Below are positions 1 through 8,849 of a stretch of 37,208 nucleotides of DNA, piece after piece. The notes under the pieces are model-generated. The model searched no databases, had not been told where the DNA came from, and saw only the letters and a program-made list of their open reading frames with translations. Numbering within the stretch: position 1 is the stretch's first letter; every line of letters starts with the position of its first letter. This stretch comes from Bacteroidales bacterium (GTDB lineage: Bacteria > Bacteroidota > Bacteroidia > Bacteroidales > VadinHA17): assembly GCA_016928075.1 (NCBI GenBank), contig JAFGLJ010000059.1:1-37208 (forward strand). Direction: 5' to 3'. Made by a program: the position numbers and the translations under genes.

Positions 1-20
1 AGCCTTGGGCTTAGCCTAAT

Positions 21-49
21 AAAAAAGCGGATACTCGATCCGCTTTTTT
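21..49 (-). terminator. Intrinsic terminator downstream of nifJ, probably bidirectional
   Basis: A perfect 12-bp inverted repeat (AAAAAAGCGGAT at 21-32, its complement at 38-49) encloses a 5-nt loop. The stem is GC-rich at its tip and ends in A-run/T-run on both strands, so it can work in either direction. It lies 4 bp beyond the nifJ stop codon. The 17 bases before it (1-17) contain two AGCCTT/TTAGCC-like words resembling the hexamer tract at 7291-7332. Confidence 0.85.
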
Positions 50-53
50 ATTC

Positions 54-3000
54 TCAGTATTTCATTTCGGCGAGGCGCTTATAGGAGTTATATCTCCATT
101 TAGCGTTTTCCTCGGCTGCCTTAAAGAGGACTTTTGCTTCTTCAGGGAATGATTTTGTCAGGGAGGTGTATCTCACTTCTGATCTGAGGAAGGACTGGAA
201 CTTACTAATATCCGGTTCCTTGGAATCGAGCTGGAATGGGTTTTTACCTTCCTTTTCCAGCCTGGGATCATACCTGTAGAGGTGCCAGTATCCTGATTCT
301 ACAGCAAATTTCATTTGCTCCATTGTTTTATCCATCCCGGCTATTAATCCGTGGGCAATACATGGGGCGTAAGCAATAACAATGGATGGGCCCGGATATG
401 CTTCAGCTTCCTTTATAGCCCTGAAACATTGTGCCATATTAGCTCCCATTGCTATCTGTGCAACATAAACATAGCCGTAGTTCACGGCCATCATTCCGAG
501 GTCTTTTTTCCTTATTTTTTTCCCGGAAGCTGCAAACTTTGCCACAGCGCCTGCCGGTGTGGCTTTGGAAGATTGTCCACCGGTATTTGAATATACTTCG
601 GTATCGAGTACCAGTATGTTAATATCCTCAGCTGATGCCAGCACATGGTCGAGGCCGCCGTAACCGATATCATAAGCCCATCCATCGCCTCCGAAGCTCC
701 ATATTGATTTTTTAATCAGGTAATTTTTAAGGTCAAGGATCTCTTTTGCCACACGTTCTTTTTCATTTTTCAGAGCCTTTAGCACTTTCTCACTGGCTTC
801 CACTGATTTTTCCCCATCGAGCATATTGTCAATCCATTCCCGGAAAGCTTCTTTTGTGTCATCTGCGATCTTACCTTCATCCAGGGCAGCTTGCATTCTA
901 AGCCGGATACGTTGACGCATTTTCTCTACTCCTGTAACCATTCCAAATCCATATTCAGCGTTATCTTCGAACAGGGAGTTAGCCCATGCGGGGCCTTTAC
1001 CTGTAATGGAGTTAGCCCGGTAAGGGGTGGAAGGCGCCGATCCTCCCCAGATAGAGGAGCAACCGGTAGCATTAGCTATCATCATACGCTCACCGAACAG
1101 TTGGGTTACCAGTTTAACGTAGGGTGTCTCACCGCAGCCTGCACATGCTCCTGAAAATTCAAATAAAGGTTGTGCAAACTGGCTGTTTTTCAAATTAGCA
1201 TTTATGGGAACTACATTTCCTTTATAACCAACTTCCTTATCCAGATAGTCCCATATCTTAGCCTGGTCCGTCTGTGTTTGCAGTGGTTCCATTACCAGTG
1301 ATTTTTCTTTGGTGGGGCATACATTTACGCAAACCTCACAGCCGGTACAATCGAGAGGGCTGATCTGTATACGGTAATTATAGCCTTTAATGTTCCCCTT
1401 GCCTTCCAGTACATCTATTTTTGAGGGTGCCTTTTGCACTTCTTCACCGGTAAGCAGAAAGGGGCGGATAACAGCGTGCGGGCAAACGTAAGCGCACATA
1501 TTACACTGGATGCAATTTTCGGGTACCCATCTCGGTACATTAACAGCCACTCCTCTTTTCTCATATTCTGTTGTGCCAGGAGGGAAGGTACCATCTTCTC
1601 TTCCCTTAAAGACACTTACGGGCAGGTCGTCTCCTTTTTGGGCATTAATGGGGTCACACACATTTTTAACAAAGTCAGGAACATTACGCTCCTCTTTTTT
1701 GTCTTCCCCATTCAGTTTTTTCCATTCACCCGGTATTTTAACCTCTTTCACTTCTTCCCCTCCTTTATCCACTGCTGCATAGTTCATGTTCACCACATTT
1801 TCTCCCTTACGTCTGAATGTTTTTTCTATAAACTTCTTCATTTCGTCCACAGCCTTATTATAAGGAATGACTTCAGAAACCTTAAAGAAGGCTGATTGCA
1901 TGATGGTGTTTGTACGTGTACCCAATCCGATATCTTCTGCCAGTTTGGTGGCATTGATTATATAAAACCGGATATCATTTTCTGCCATGTATTTTTTCAT
2001 GGATCCGGGTAATTTTTCTTTTATCTCTTCCTCATCATATATGCTGTTAAGCAGAAATGTACCTCCTTTTTTCAGTCCCTTGAGCATATCATATTTTTCC
2101 AGATAAGGTGTAACATGGCATGCTACAAAATCCGGTGTATTGACCAGGTAAGTAGAATTTATGGGTTTATCACCGAAACGGAGGTGAGAAACAGTAAGTC
2201 CACCTGATTTTTTGGAATCGTAAGCGAAATATGCCTGGCAATACTTATCGGTTGTTTCACCTATGATCTTTATTGAGTTTTTGTTGGCACCAACTGTGCC
2301 ATCTGAACCCAGTCCGTAGAATTTGGCTGAATAGGTAGATTCATCTGACATACTTATTTCAGGCAACAGGGGTAACGAGGTATTTGTGACGTCGTCATTT
2401 ATACCCACCGTAAAAAGGTTTTTTGGCTTATCTTTTTTAAGATTTTCAAAAACCGACATTATCATAGCCGGGGTTGTATCTTTTGAAGAAAGACCATATC
2501 GTCCACCTACTATAACAGGGCGATTTTCTCTTTCATAGAATAAGTCGCGTACATCAAGATAGAGAGGTTCTCCATTAGCTCCAGGTTCTTTGGTACGGTC
2601 AAGCACTGCTATTTTCTTAACGGTGCCGGGCAGGACATCGAAGAAATACTTGCCTGAGAATGGCCTGTAAAGGTGCACCGTAACAAGACCTAATTTTTCA
2701 CCCCTGGCATTCAGGTAGTCAACAGTTTCCTTTATTGTTGAAGTAACTGATCCCATGGCCACTATAATATTTACAGCGTCGGGGGCTCCATAATAAGTAA
2801 ATGGTTTATATTCTCTTCCTGTAAGGTCCGATATCTTCTTCATATTCTCTGCAACGATATCGGGCAGTTTTTCATAGAATGGGTTGACAGATTCTTTTGC
2901 CTGGAAATAAATATCAGGGTTCTGTGCTGTGCCCCTGGTTACAGGGTGTTCAGGGTTGAGGGCATTATTCCTGAATTTTTGCAATGCATCCCAGTCCATT

Positions 3001-3587
3001 AATTTTTTCATATCCTCTGTTTCCAGCATTTCGACCTTTTGTACCTCGTGTGAAGATCTGAATCCGTCGAAGAAATGCATAAATGGCACACGTGATTTTA
3101 TTGCTGACAGGTGAGCCACTCCTGCAAGGTCCATTATTTCCTGTATGCTCCCGGTGGCTATCATGCCGAAACCAGTTTGCCTGGTTGCGTATATATCGCT
3201 ATGATCGCCGAAAATTGAAAGTGCGTGAGCAGCTACCGAGCGGGCGCTGACGTGAAATACAGCCGGTAATAATTCACCTGCCATTTTATACATATTAGGT
3301 ATCATCAGGAGCAAGCCCTGTGAGGCTGTAAAGGTAGATGTAAGGGCTCCTGACTGTAATGAACCGTGAACAGCACCTGATGCACCTCCTTCGGATTGCA
3401 TTTCCACGACCTTTACTATCTCCCCGAAAATATTTTTTCTGCCGTAAGCGGCCCATTCATCAATGAATTCGGCCATATTTGAGGATGGTGTAATAGGGTA
3501 GATACATGCAACTTCACTGAACATATATGCGATATGTGATGCTGCCTGGTTACCGTCAAGTGTTATAAACTTTTTGTTTGTTCCCAT
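54..3587 (-). CDS. nifJ: Pyruvate:ferredoxin (flavodoxin) oxidoreductase, single-chain
   Basis: This 1177-residue enzyme oxidises pyruvate with CoA to acetyl-CoA and CO2 and passes the electrons to ferredoxin or flavodoxin; it is the usual pyruvate-oxidising enzyme of anaerobic Bacteroidota. The length is normal for the fused single-chain (NifJ) type. The N-terminal domain opens with the YPITPSS motif. Two ferredoxin clusters follow, CIQCNMCAYVCP at about residue 689 and CTGCEVCVNVCP at about 745. A further cysteine pair, CAGCGE, lies at about 813. The thiamine-diphosphate site (GDGWAYDIGYGG, then YSNTGGQ) begins near 966. The start is the ATG at 3587, 74 bp downstream of rho on the same strand, so it may be co-transcribed with rho or have its own promoter. 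The gene ends at a strong hairpin terminator. Oxygen sensitivity is known of the family, not seen in the sequence. Confidence 0.97.
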   Translation of the reverse strand: MGTNKKFITLDGNQAASHIAYMFSEVACIYPITPSSNMAEFIDEWAAYGRKNIFGEIVKVVEMQSEGGASGAVHGSLQSGALTSTFTASQGLLLMIPNMYKMAGELLPAVFHVSARSVAAHALSIFGDHSDIYATRQTGFGMIATGSIQEIMDLAGVAHLSAIKSRVPFMHFFDGFRSSHEVQKVEMLETEDMKKLMDWDALQKFRNNALNPEHPVTRGTAQNPDIYFQAKESVNPFYEKLPDIVAENMKKISDLTGREYKPFTYYGAPDAVNIIVAMGSVTSTIKETVDYLNARGEKLGLVTVHLYRPFSGKYFFDVLPGTVKKIAVLDRTKEPGANGEPLYLDVRDLFYERENRPVIVGGRYGLSSKDTTPAMIMSVFENLKKDKPKNLFTVGINDDVTNTSLPLLPEISMSDESTYSAKFYGLGSDGTVGANKNSIKIIGETTDKYCQAYFAYDSKKSGGLTVSHLRFGDKPINSTYLVNTPDFVACHVTPYLEKYDMLKGLKKGGTFLLNSIYDEEEIKEKLPGSMKKYMAENDIRFYIINATKLAEDIGLGTRTNTIMQSAFFKVSEVIPYNKAVDEMKKFIEKTFRRKGENVVNMNYAAVDKGGEEVKEVKIPGEWKKLNGEDKKEERNVPDFVKNVCDPINAQKGDDLPVSVFKGREDGTFPPGTTEYEKRGVAVNVPRWVPENCIQCNMCAYVCPHAVIRPFLLTGEEVQKAPSKIDVLEGKGNIKGYNYRIQISPLDCTGCEVCVNVCPTKEKSLVMEPLQTQTDQAKIWDYLDKEVGYKGNVVPINANLKNSQFAQPLFEFSGACAGCGETPYVKLVTQLFGERMMIANATGCSSIWGGSAPSTPYRANSITGKGPAWANSLFEDNAEYGFGMVTGVEKMRQRIRLRMQAALDEGKIADDTKEAFREWIDNMLDGEKSVEASEKVLKALKNEKERVAKEILDLKNYLIKKSIWSFGGDGWAYDIGYGGLDHVLASAEDINILVLDTEVYSNTGGQSSKATPAGAVAKFAASGKKIRKKDLGMMAVNYGYVYVAQIAMGANMAQCFRAIKEAEAYPGPSIVIAYAPCIAHGLIAGMDKTMEQMKFAVESGYWHLYRYDPRLEKEGKNPFQLDSKEPDISKFQSFLRSEVRYTSLTKSFPEEAKVLFKAAEENAKWRYNSYKRLAEMKY

Positions 3588-3661
3588 GTCTGAATAAATC
3601 TTATTTGGTTTGAAAATTAGACATAAAAAATTTACTATACTATAAACAGTTATTAAGTATA

Positions 3662-5410
3662 TTATTCTCCATTCATGGAGATAAGAAATTCCTCGTTGGA
3701 TTGAGTCTGACGAAGCCTGTCGCGGAGGAACTCCATTGCTTCAACGGCATTCATGTCGGTAAGGTAATTCCTCAGGATCCATATTTTGTTAAGGAAATTT
3801 TTATCAAGCAGCAGGTCTTCCCTCCTGGTACTGGATGCCGGAATATCAATTGAGGGGAATATTCTCCTGTTCGACAGTTTACGGTCGAGCTGAAGTTCCA
3901 TGTTACCTGTTCCCTTGAATTCCTCAAAGATCACATCATCCATTTTTGAACCTGTTTCTGTCAGTGCTGTTGACAGAATTGTCAAAGAACCACCGTCTTC
4001 AATATTACGGGCAGCTCCGAAAAACCTTTTGGGTTTATGCAGGGCATTTGAATCTACACCACCCGACAATACTTTCCCTGAGGCAGGAGCTATTGTATTG
4101 AAAGCTCTGGCCAGCCTGGTAATTGAATCGAGCAGTATAACGACGTCATGACCGCATTCGACCATTCGTTTGGCTTTCTCCAGTACTATATTTGCCACGC
4201 GCACATGTCTTTCAGCCGGTTCATCGAAAGTAGAAGCTATTACTTCTGCATTGACGCTCCTGGCCATATCAGTCACTTCTTCAGGTCTTTCATCTATGAG
4301 CAGTATCATGAGATATACCTCGGGATGATGTTTGGCTATTGCATTGGCTATTTCCTGAAGAAGGATTGTTTTACCGGTTTTTGGCTGGGCTACTATAAGT
4401 CCCCGCTGTCCTTTACCGATAGGTGCAAACATATCGACCACTCTTACCGATAGAGTGGATTCGCCCGCTGTACAGAGTGTGAATTTTTCGTTTGGGAACA
4501 GCGGCGTCAAATAATCGAAAGGTACCCGGTCACGAATAAAGTCGGGTGTACGTCCGTTGATCATCCTGATTTTTATCAGGGGGAAATATTTCTCACCTTC
4601 TTTGGGAGGCCTTATGGTACCTTCCACCGTGTCTCCTGTTTTAAGTCCAAACAACTTGATCTGGGATTGCGAAACATAAATATCATCAGGTGAGTTGAGA
4701 TAGTTATAGTCAGCTGAACGCAGAAAACCATAACCGTCGGGCATAATTTCAAGTACGCCGGTATTTGTAATAATTCCCTCAAACTCAAATTCCTCTTCCT
4801 TCATTACAGGTTCCTTATCATGCTTTTTGATAACCTCTCGCTGTTCGCTGTCCCTCCCCTTATCTTTTTGCATGTCCTGTTTCTTATATTTTTTATCGGT
4901 GCCTTTGTCGGTATCTTTTACAGCGGTATTGATCCTGGCTGTATCCCTGGAAGTATCCATGGAAGTGGTTTCCTGTTTATGTCGTTCAGGACTTTTTTCA
5001 GCCGGCTCCCTTTTAAACTGCCTTTCTTTTTTCCCGCTTTGTCGGCTTTCAGCTTCCTTTATATCAGCCTTTTTTTCCTGAGTGGCATCAACAATGACCG
5101 TTGTATCACCAGGGTTTTCTGATTTTTGTCCGGCTGGTTCCTGTGGAACTTTTACATAATCAGATTTTGTTCTTGGTCTGCGTCCCCTTCTTTTTTTTGA
5201 TTCCGAAATATTTTCTTTGTTTTCCGGTACTTTATACTTCTTTCCGGTTGAAGATTTGTTCTCTGAGGCTTCATCTATTGCCTGTTGATCAAGGATAAGG
5301 TATATCAAATCTTGTTTTCGATATGATTCTACTCGTTTGATCTTAAGATTCTTGGCTATCTCCCTCAGTTCAGGGAGGAGCTTTTCGTTTAACTCAAGAA
5401 TGTCATACAT
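3662..5410 (-). CDS. rho: Transcription termination factor Rho with long disordered insert
   Basis: Rho is the hexameric RNA-dependent ATPase that ends transcription at non-intrinsic sites. The 582-residue protein has a Rho_N helical domain (about 1-45), a low-complexity linker (about 46-205) rich in Lys, Glu, Asp, Ser and Gln, a cold-shock-like RNA-binding domain (about 213-285, with GYGFLRS) and the ATPase core. The core has a Walker A at AQPKTGKT (341-348), DERPEE (373-378), a Walker B around [16 protein letters not shown] (423-438), and the conserved [17 protein letters not shown]. It is roughly 160 residues longer than E. coli Rho (419 residues), and the linker accounts for all of the excess. 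Such inserts are common in Bacteroidota; the one in Bacteroides thetaiotaomicron Rho has been linked to phase separation. rpoD lies divergently upstream. Confidence 0.97.
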   Translation of the reverse strand: MYDILELNEKLLPELREIAKNLKIKRVESYRKQDLIYLILDQQAIDEASENKSSTGKKYKVPENKENISESKKRRGRRPRTKSDYVKVPQEPAGQKSENPGDTTVIVDATQEKKADIKEAESRQSGKKERQFKREPAEKSPERHKQETTSMDTSRDTARINTAVKDTDKGTDKKYKKQDMQKDKGRDSEQREVIKKHDKEPVMKEEEFEFEGIITNTGVLEIMPDGYGFLRSADYNYLNSPDDIYVSQSQIKLFGLKTGDTVEGTIRPPKEGEKYFPLIKIRMINGRTPDFIRDRVPFDYLTPLFPNEKFTLCTAGESTLSVRVVDMFAPIGKGQRGLIVAQPKTGKTILLQEIANAIAKHHPEVYLMILLIDERPEEVTDMARSVNAEVIASTFDEPAERHVRVANIVLEKAKRMVECGHDVVILLDSITRLARAFNTIAPASGKVLSGGVDSNALHKPKRFFGAARNIEDGGSLTILSTALTETGSKMDDVIFEEFKGTGNMELQLDRKLSNRRIFPSIDIPASSTRREDLLLDKNFLNKIWILRNYLTDMNAVEAMEFLRDRLRQTQSNEEFLISMNGE

Positions 5411-5684
5411 AGTTAATATTGTAGGAAAATGTTAAAGAAAAATTGTATTGATATTATTTTTCCAGAAAAACCTGTTTCAGATATGAAAACAGATGCGCAA
5501 GGATAATTTAATATTCTATGCGGCTAAAACCGTTGCAATTATAATCAAAACCTGCATATAATACAACACTAATATCCTAAAAAAAGGTTAAATATCAAAA
5601 ACATAATGTAAAAAATTGTTTATCAGGTCAAAGACAGCGTTAAAAAAAGCTATTTTATAATGATTTTAATTTTCTCATCTATTG
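5411..5684. other. AT-rich divergent intergenic region between rho and rpoD
   Basis: No gene is seen between the rho start and the rpoD promoter. The sequence is strongly AT-rich, with several A-runs and T-runs. It holds an imperfect dyad around 5471-5493 (CTGTTTC...GAAAACAG). It should contain the rho promoter on the minus strand, but I found no clear TAnnTTTG there. Confidence 0.5.
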
Positions 5685-5712
5685 TTGTTAAGCATTTTTA
5701 TTACTATAATTG
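5685..5712 (+). promoter_or_regulatory. Possible rpoD promoter
   Basis: A TTG at 5685-5687 and TATAATTG at 5705-5712 are separated by 17 bp. This fits the Bacteroidota pattern TTG/TAnnTTTG with one mismatch. It would put the transcript start near 5719, about 33 nt before the ATG at 5752. A 12-base word here, TATAATTGTGCT, recurs upstream of the Big2 protein gene at 31953-31964. Confidence 0.4.
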
Positions 5713-5751
5713 TGCTTGGCACTGGGCGGAATACGGATTAATCCTAAATAT

Positions 5752-6615
5752 ATGCGGCAATTAAAGATAACAAAGCAGGTCACTAACCGTGATACGCCAT
5801 CCCTTGACAAGTATCTGCAGGAGATAGGGAAAGTGGATTTAATTAGCCCCGAGGAAGAAGTAGTACTGGCAAGAATGATCAAAAGCGGGGATAAGGAGGC
5901 CTTAGCCAAGCTAGTAAAATCAAATTTACGTTTCGTTGTTTCTGTGGCCAAGCAATATCAGAACCAGGGTATGAGCCTCCCCGACCTGATAAATGAAGGC
6001 AACCTGGGTCTTATAAAAGCCGCACAACGATTTGATGAGACAAGAGGATTCAAATTTATTTCATATGCAGTATGGTGGATAAGGCAGGCCATACTCCAGT
6101 CCCTTGCAGAGCAGGCAAGGATCGTAAGACTTCCGGTGAATAAAATAGGGTCAATAAATAAGATTAACAGGGCATTTGCAAGACTTGAACAGGAATTTGA
6201 GAGGGAACCTTCGTCACAGGAGATAGCCGATGTTCTGCAGATAGCCCCTGACGAGGTGAAAGAAGTTCTGAAATCCAATGGACGTACAGTCAGTATGGAC
6301 GCACCAATAAGCAGCGAAGAAGATAATAACATGTATGATGTGATGCAGAGCGACGATAGTCCCAGTCCGGATAAGCATCTTATTAATGAATCCCTCACAT
6401 ACGAAATCGAGAGAGCTCTGAGTACACTGTCGCCAAGGGAGGCAAAAGTGATAAAGTTATATTTCGGAATAAATATGAAGCATCCTCTTACACTGGAAGA
6501 AATAGGGGAAGAACTTGGATTAACCCGTGAAAGGGTGAGGCAGATAAAAGAGAAAGCTCTTAAGAGAATACAATATACAACCAGGAGTAAAATTCTAAAG
6601 ACCTACCTGGGTTAA
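5752..6615 (+). CDS. rpoD: Primary RNA polymerase sigma factor (sigma-70, Bacteroidota type)
   Basis: This 287-residue protein is the housekeeping sigma factor. It is the short form typical of Bacteroidota, lacking the long region 1.1 and the non-conserved insert of E. coli sigma-70. It begins MRQLKITKQ, the family's characteristic N-terminus, then runs through region 1.2 ([10 protein letters not shown]), region 2 ([36 protein letters not shown]), region 3 and the region 4.2 helix-turn-helix ([25 protein letters not shown]). The ATG at 5752 is chosen because it gives the family N-terminus; the frame is open to a TTG at 5710, but that codon lies inside the probable -7 element. rpe follows 27 bp downstream on the same strand. 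The promoters found at blaI, gapA and rpsU match the sequence this sigma class recognises. Confidence 0.96.
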   Translation: MRQLKITKQVTNRDTPSLDKYLQEIGKVDLISPEEEVVLARMIKSGDKEALAKLVKSNLRFVVSVAKQYQNQGMSLPDLINEGNLGLIKAAQRFDETRGFKFISYAVWWIRQAILQSLAEQARIVRLPVNKIGSINKINRAFARLEQEFEREPSSQEIADVLQIAPDEVKEVLKSNGRTVSMDAPISSEEDNNMYDVMQSDDSPSPDKHLINESLTYEIERALSTLSPREAKVIKLYFGINMKHPLTLEEIGEELGLTRERVRQIKEKALKRIQYTTRSKILKTYLG

Positions 6616-6642
6616 CGGATAAATTACCTGATTAAGCAAACA

Positions 6643-7296
6643 ATGGATCATTTAGTATCACCATCACTGCTGGCTGCCGACTTTGGCCGGCTGGATAAAG
6701 AAATTGCAATGGTTAACAGAAGTGCAGCCGACTGGTTGCACCTTGACATCATGGATGGTGTTTTTGTTCCTAATATATCTTTTGGCTTTCCAGTACTCAA
6801 ATATGTTAATTTATTATCAGAGAAACCGCTCGATATACATCTTATGATTGTCGATCCTGACCGGTATATTGAGCGTTTCAGGGATTCAGGGGCAAGTATA
6901 CTGACCGTTCATTATGAAGCCTGCCCACACCTTAACCGTACGGTAAATGAGATAAGAAGACTGGGAATGAAAGCAGGTGTGTCGCTTAACCCTCATACAC
7001 CCCTTTCAGTACTTGAATGGGTGTTTCCCTATATTGATATGGTGCTTATCATGACAGTAAATCCCGGTTATGGCGGACAGGAGTTTATCGGAAACAGCTT
7101 TGCCAGGATCAGGGCACTTAGAAAAATGATAAATGAATCAGGTAATGATGTCATGATCCAGGTTGATGGCGGAGTAGATACCACGAATGCAAAAAAACTT
7201 CTTGACAGTGGTGTCGACGTACTGGTTGCCGGCACTTCGGTGTTTGAATCCGATGACCCGGAAGGAACGATCAGGAAGCTGAAAGAACTAGGCTAA
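6643..7296 (+). CDS. rpe: Ribulose-phosphate 3-epimerase
   Basis: This TIM-barrel enzyme interconverts ribulose 5-phosphate and xylulose 5-phosphate in the pentose phosphate pathway. The 217 residues match the family's usual length. Motifs seen in order are SPSLLAADF at the N-terminus, HLDIMDGVFVPN (metal and substrate ligands), DIHLMI, the MTVNPGYGGQEF loop and the phosphate-binding QVDGGV and AGTSVF near the C-terminus. It sits 27 bp after rpoD on the same strand and may be co-transcribed with it. Its last two codons (GGC TAA) form the first half of the hexamer repeat tract that separates it from the convergent miaA. Confidence 0.96.
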   Translation: MDHLVSPSLLAADFGRLDKEIAMVNRSAADWLHLDIMDGVFVPNISFGFPVLKYVNLLSEKPLDIHLMIVDPDRYIERFRDSGASILTVHYEACPHLNRTVNEIRRLGMKAGVSLNPHTPLSVLEWVFPYIDMVLIMTVNPGYGGQEFIGNSFARIRALRKMINESGNDVMIQVDGGVDTTNAKKLLDSGVDVLVAGTSVFESDDPEGTIRKLKELG

Positions 7297-7332
7297 GCCT
7301 TAGCCTTTGCCTTAGCCTTAGCCTTAGCCTTT
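7291..7332. repeat. AGCCTT hexamer tandem repeat filling the rpe/miaA convergent gap
   Basis: The whole 34-bp space between the rpe and miaA stop codons is made of AGCCTT units (about six copies, some with an extra T or lacking a base). At its start, GGCTAA (7291-7296) and TTAGCC (7300-7305) form a small hairpin followed by TTT, so it may serve as a weak terminator for rpe. Similar words occur at 1-17. Confidence 0.8.
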
Positions 7333-8236
7333 AGTGTGTTAGTGCCTCTTCAATATAACTGATTATCTCATCTTTCTCCTCAGGGTGAAACCATTTAATC
7401 TCATAATCCCTGGCCCACCAGGTCATCTGTCTCTTGGCATACCTTCTTGAATTTCTTTTGATAAGATCAATTGCCTTCTCCCTGCTTATCTCACCATCAA
7501 AATACCTGAAGAATTCCTGATAACCCACTGTTTTAAGTGCATTAAAATTCCTGTGTTCAAGAAGTTCTGCAGCTTCCTTCTCAAGTCCTTCCTCTATCAT
7601 TCTGTCCACACGCTTATTAATTCTACGGTAAAGTTCGTGCCTCTCCATGCTGATTCCCACTTTTAAAATATTGAAATCCCTTGCTGTCCCTTTTTTCTCA
7701 AGGAAGGAGGAATAGGGCCTACCTGTAGATTCACATATTTCAAGTGCCCTGATAATTCGTTTATGATTTTTCAGATCTACGATGCTGTAATAGTCAGGAT
7801 CAAGGAGCCTCAGATCAGACCTTATACTTCCGAGTCCCTCCTTCCTGAATTTTCGAAGATATTTTTCCCTTATTGAAGGATCGACATCGGGGATTTGATC
7901 TATTTTTCCACAGGCAGCATCAATATAAAGCCCCGAACCTCCGACCATCACAAGGATATTATAACGGGTAAAAAGCTTACTTGCCAAAGAGATAAAATCC
8001 TGCTCAAACCTGCTTGCACTATAATAATCAGCAATCGATATATTTCTGATGAAATGATGCTTTACTTTTCCCAGTTGTTCTTCAGTGGGAACAGCTGTGC
8101 CTATTGACATCTCCCTGTAAAACTGCCGGGAGTCACATGAAATTATTTCAGTGTTGAAATGAAGAGCAATATCAATTCCCAGGTCCGATTTTCCTATACC
8201 TGTCGGACCCAGGAGTATAACAAGAGTGTTATTCAT
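7331..8236 (-). CDS. miaA: tRNA dimethylallyltransferase
   Basis: MiaA transfers a dimethylallyl group to N6 of adenosine 37 in tRNAs that read codons beginning with U. The 301-residue protein shows the P-loop GPTGIGKS near residue 10, the D-S-R-Q segment (ISCDSRQFYREM) and SIGTAVPT. VGGSGLY follows in the middle, and RRYAKRQMTWWARD near the C-terminus is the family's tRNA-binding signature. Length is normal. The start is ATG at 8236. It is the last gene of a minus-strand run, 19 bp after the acidic pRiA4b-like gene, and converges on rpe with a repeat tract between. Confidence 0.96.
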   Translation of the reverse strand: MNNTLVILLGPTGIGKSDLGIDIALHFNTEIISCDSRQFYREMSIGTAVPTEEQLGKVKHHFIRNISIADYYSASRFEQDFISLASKLFTRYNILVMVGGSGLYIDAACGKIDQIPDVDPSIREKYLRKFRKEGLGSIRSDLRLLDPDYYSIVDLKNHKRIIRALEICESTGRPYSSFLEKKGTARDFNILKVGISMERHELYRRINKRVDRMIEEGLEKEAAELLEHRNFNALKTVGYQEFFRYFDGEISREKAIDLIKRNSRRYAKRQMTWWARDYEIKWFHPEEKDEIISYIEEALTH

Positions 8237-8255
8237 TTGTTAAAAAGGCAATTTT

Positions 8256-8780
8256 TCAGGACTCGTCGTAGTCCTCCATATTTTCAAATTCAGAGAGGTC
8301 AGGATCATTTTCATCAAGGTATTCATCGTCGGGTTCCTCCTCCTCATCATCAATACGGGCAGCAACTTTTGTAAAGTTTGAGAAGAGCACCTGTTGCGGA
8401 GGTTTACCCTGTGAGCGAGTACATACGGGATAGGTTCTACTTTCTATCCGATTTACAGTACCTACACATTCAATAAATAATGCCCTTTCATTAAACATGT
8501 CAAAAACATAAAGTAATTTCTGGTTGTCTTCGATGACTATATCATCTATTATGACCTCATCCATGGGTGTTGTGTTTGCACCCATTTCAAAAAGAGTAAA
8601 TTCTTCTTCCTTCTCCCATTTTTTTGATGTGGTGAAAAATGAGGCCATTTGCGATCTGTCATACTCAAGTTCTTCCTGCAAAATATTATGAAAATCAAGA
8701 AGAGTATTATTCTCATCAAGCTCAAACTCCCGTAGAAAAGATTCTTCCTCACTTGATATTACCACAAACTTAAAAATCAT
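8256..8780 (-). CDS. Plasmid pRiA4b ORF-3-like / IS1096 TnpR-superfamily acidic protein
   Basis: This 174-residue protein resembles the small pRiA4b ORF-3-like family, named after a plasmid ORF and of unknown biochemical function. The N-terminal part (MIFKFVVISSEEESFLREFEL) and the central stretch around SQMASFFTTSKKWEKEEEF and LLYVFDMF fit that fold. The last 30 or so residues are extremely acidic and low-complexity (Asp/Glu, with EEEEPDDEYLDEND), probably disordered. Despite the family name I see no transposase or inverted repeats nearby, so it is best read as a chromosomal housekeeping-type gene. It lies between the LuxC-like gene (69 bp upstream) and miaA (19 bp downstream), suggesting one transcript. 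Confidence 0.7.
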   Translation of the reverse strand: MIFKFVVISSEEESFLREFELDENNTLLDFHNILQEELEYDRSQMASFFTTSKKWEKEEEFTLFEMGANTTPMDEVIIDDIVIEDNQKLLYVFDMFNERALFIECVGTVNRIESRTYPVCTRSQGKPPQQVLFSNFTKVAARIDDEEEEPDDEYLDENDPDLSEFENMEDYDES

Positions 8781-8849
8781 ATATACCGTTTTTGAACCTG
8801 TGCAATGTAATTATTTTTTTATAAGAATGAAATATTCAAAAATATTTTA

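Noticed and set aside
1434..1895. A 153-codon plus-strand open frame
   Set aside because: It lies wholly antisense inside nifJ, whose protein is conserved end to end; the product is rich in Phe, Ser and His, has no recognisable motif, and looks like a reverse-strand shadow.
5710..5751. Fourteen-residue N-terminal extension of RpoD from a TTG
   Set aside because: The TTG is part of the probable -7 element, and the ATG at 5752 gives the conserved MRQLKITK start.
8256..8780. Mobile element suggested by the pRiA4b/IS1096 TnpR family name
   Set aside because: There is no transposase, terminal inverted repeat or target duplication nearby, and the gene sits in a housekeeping run with miaA.
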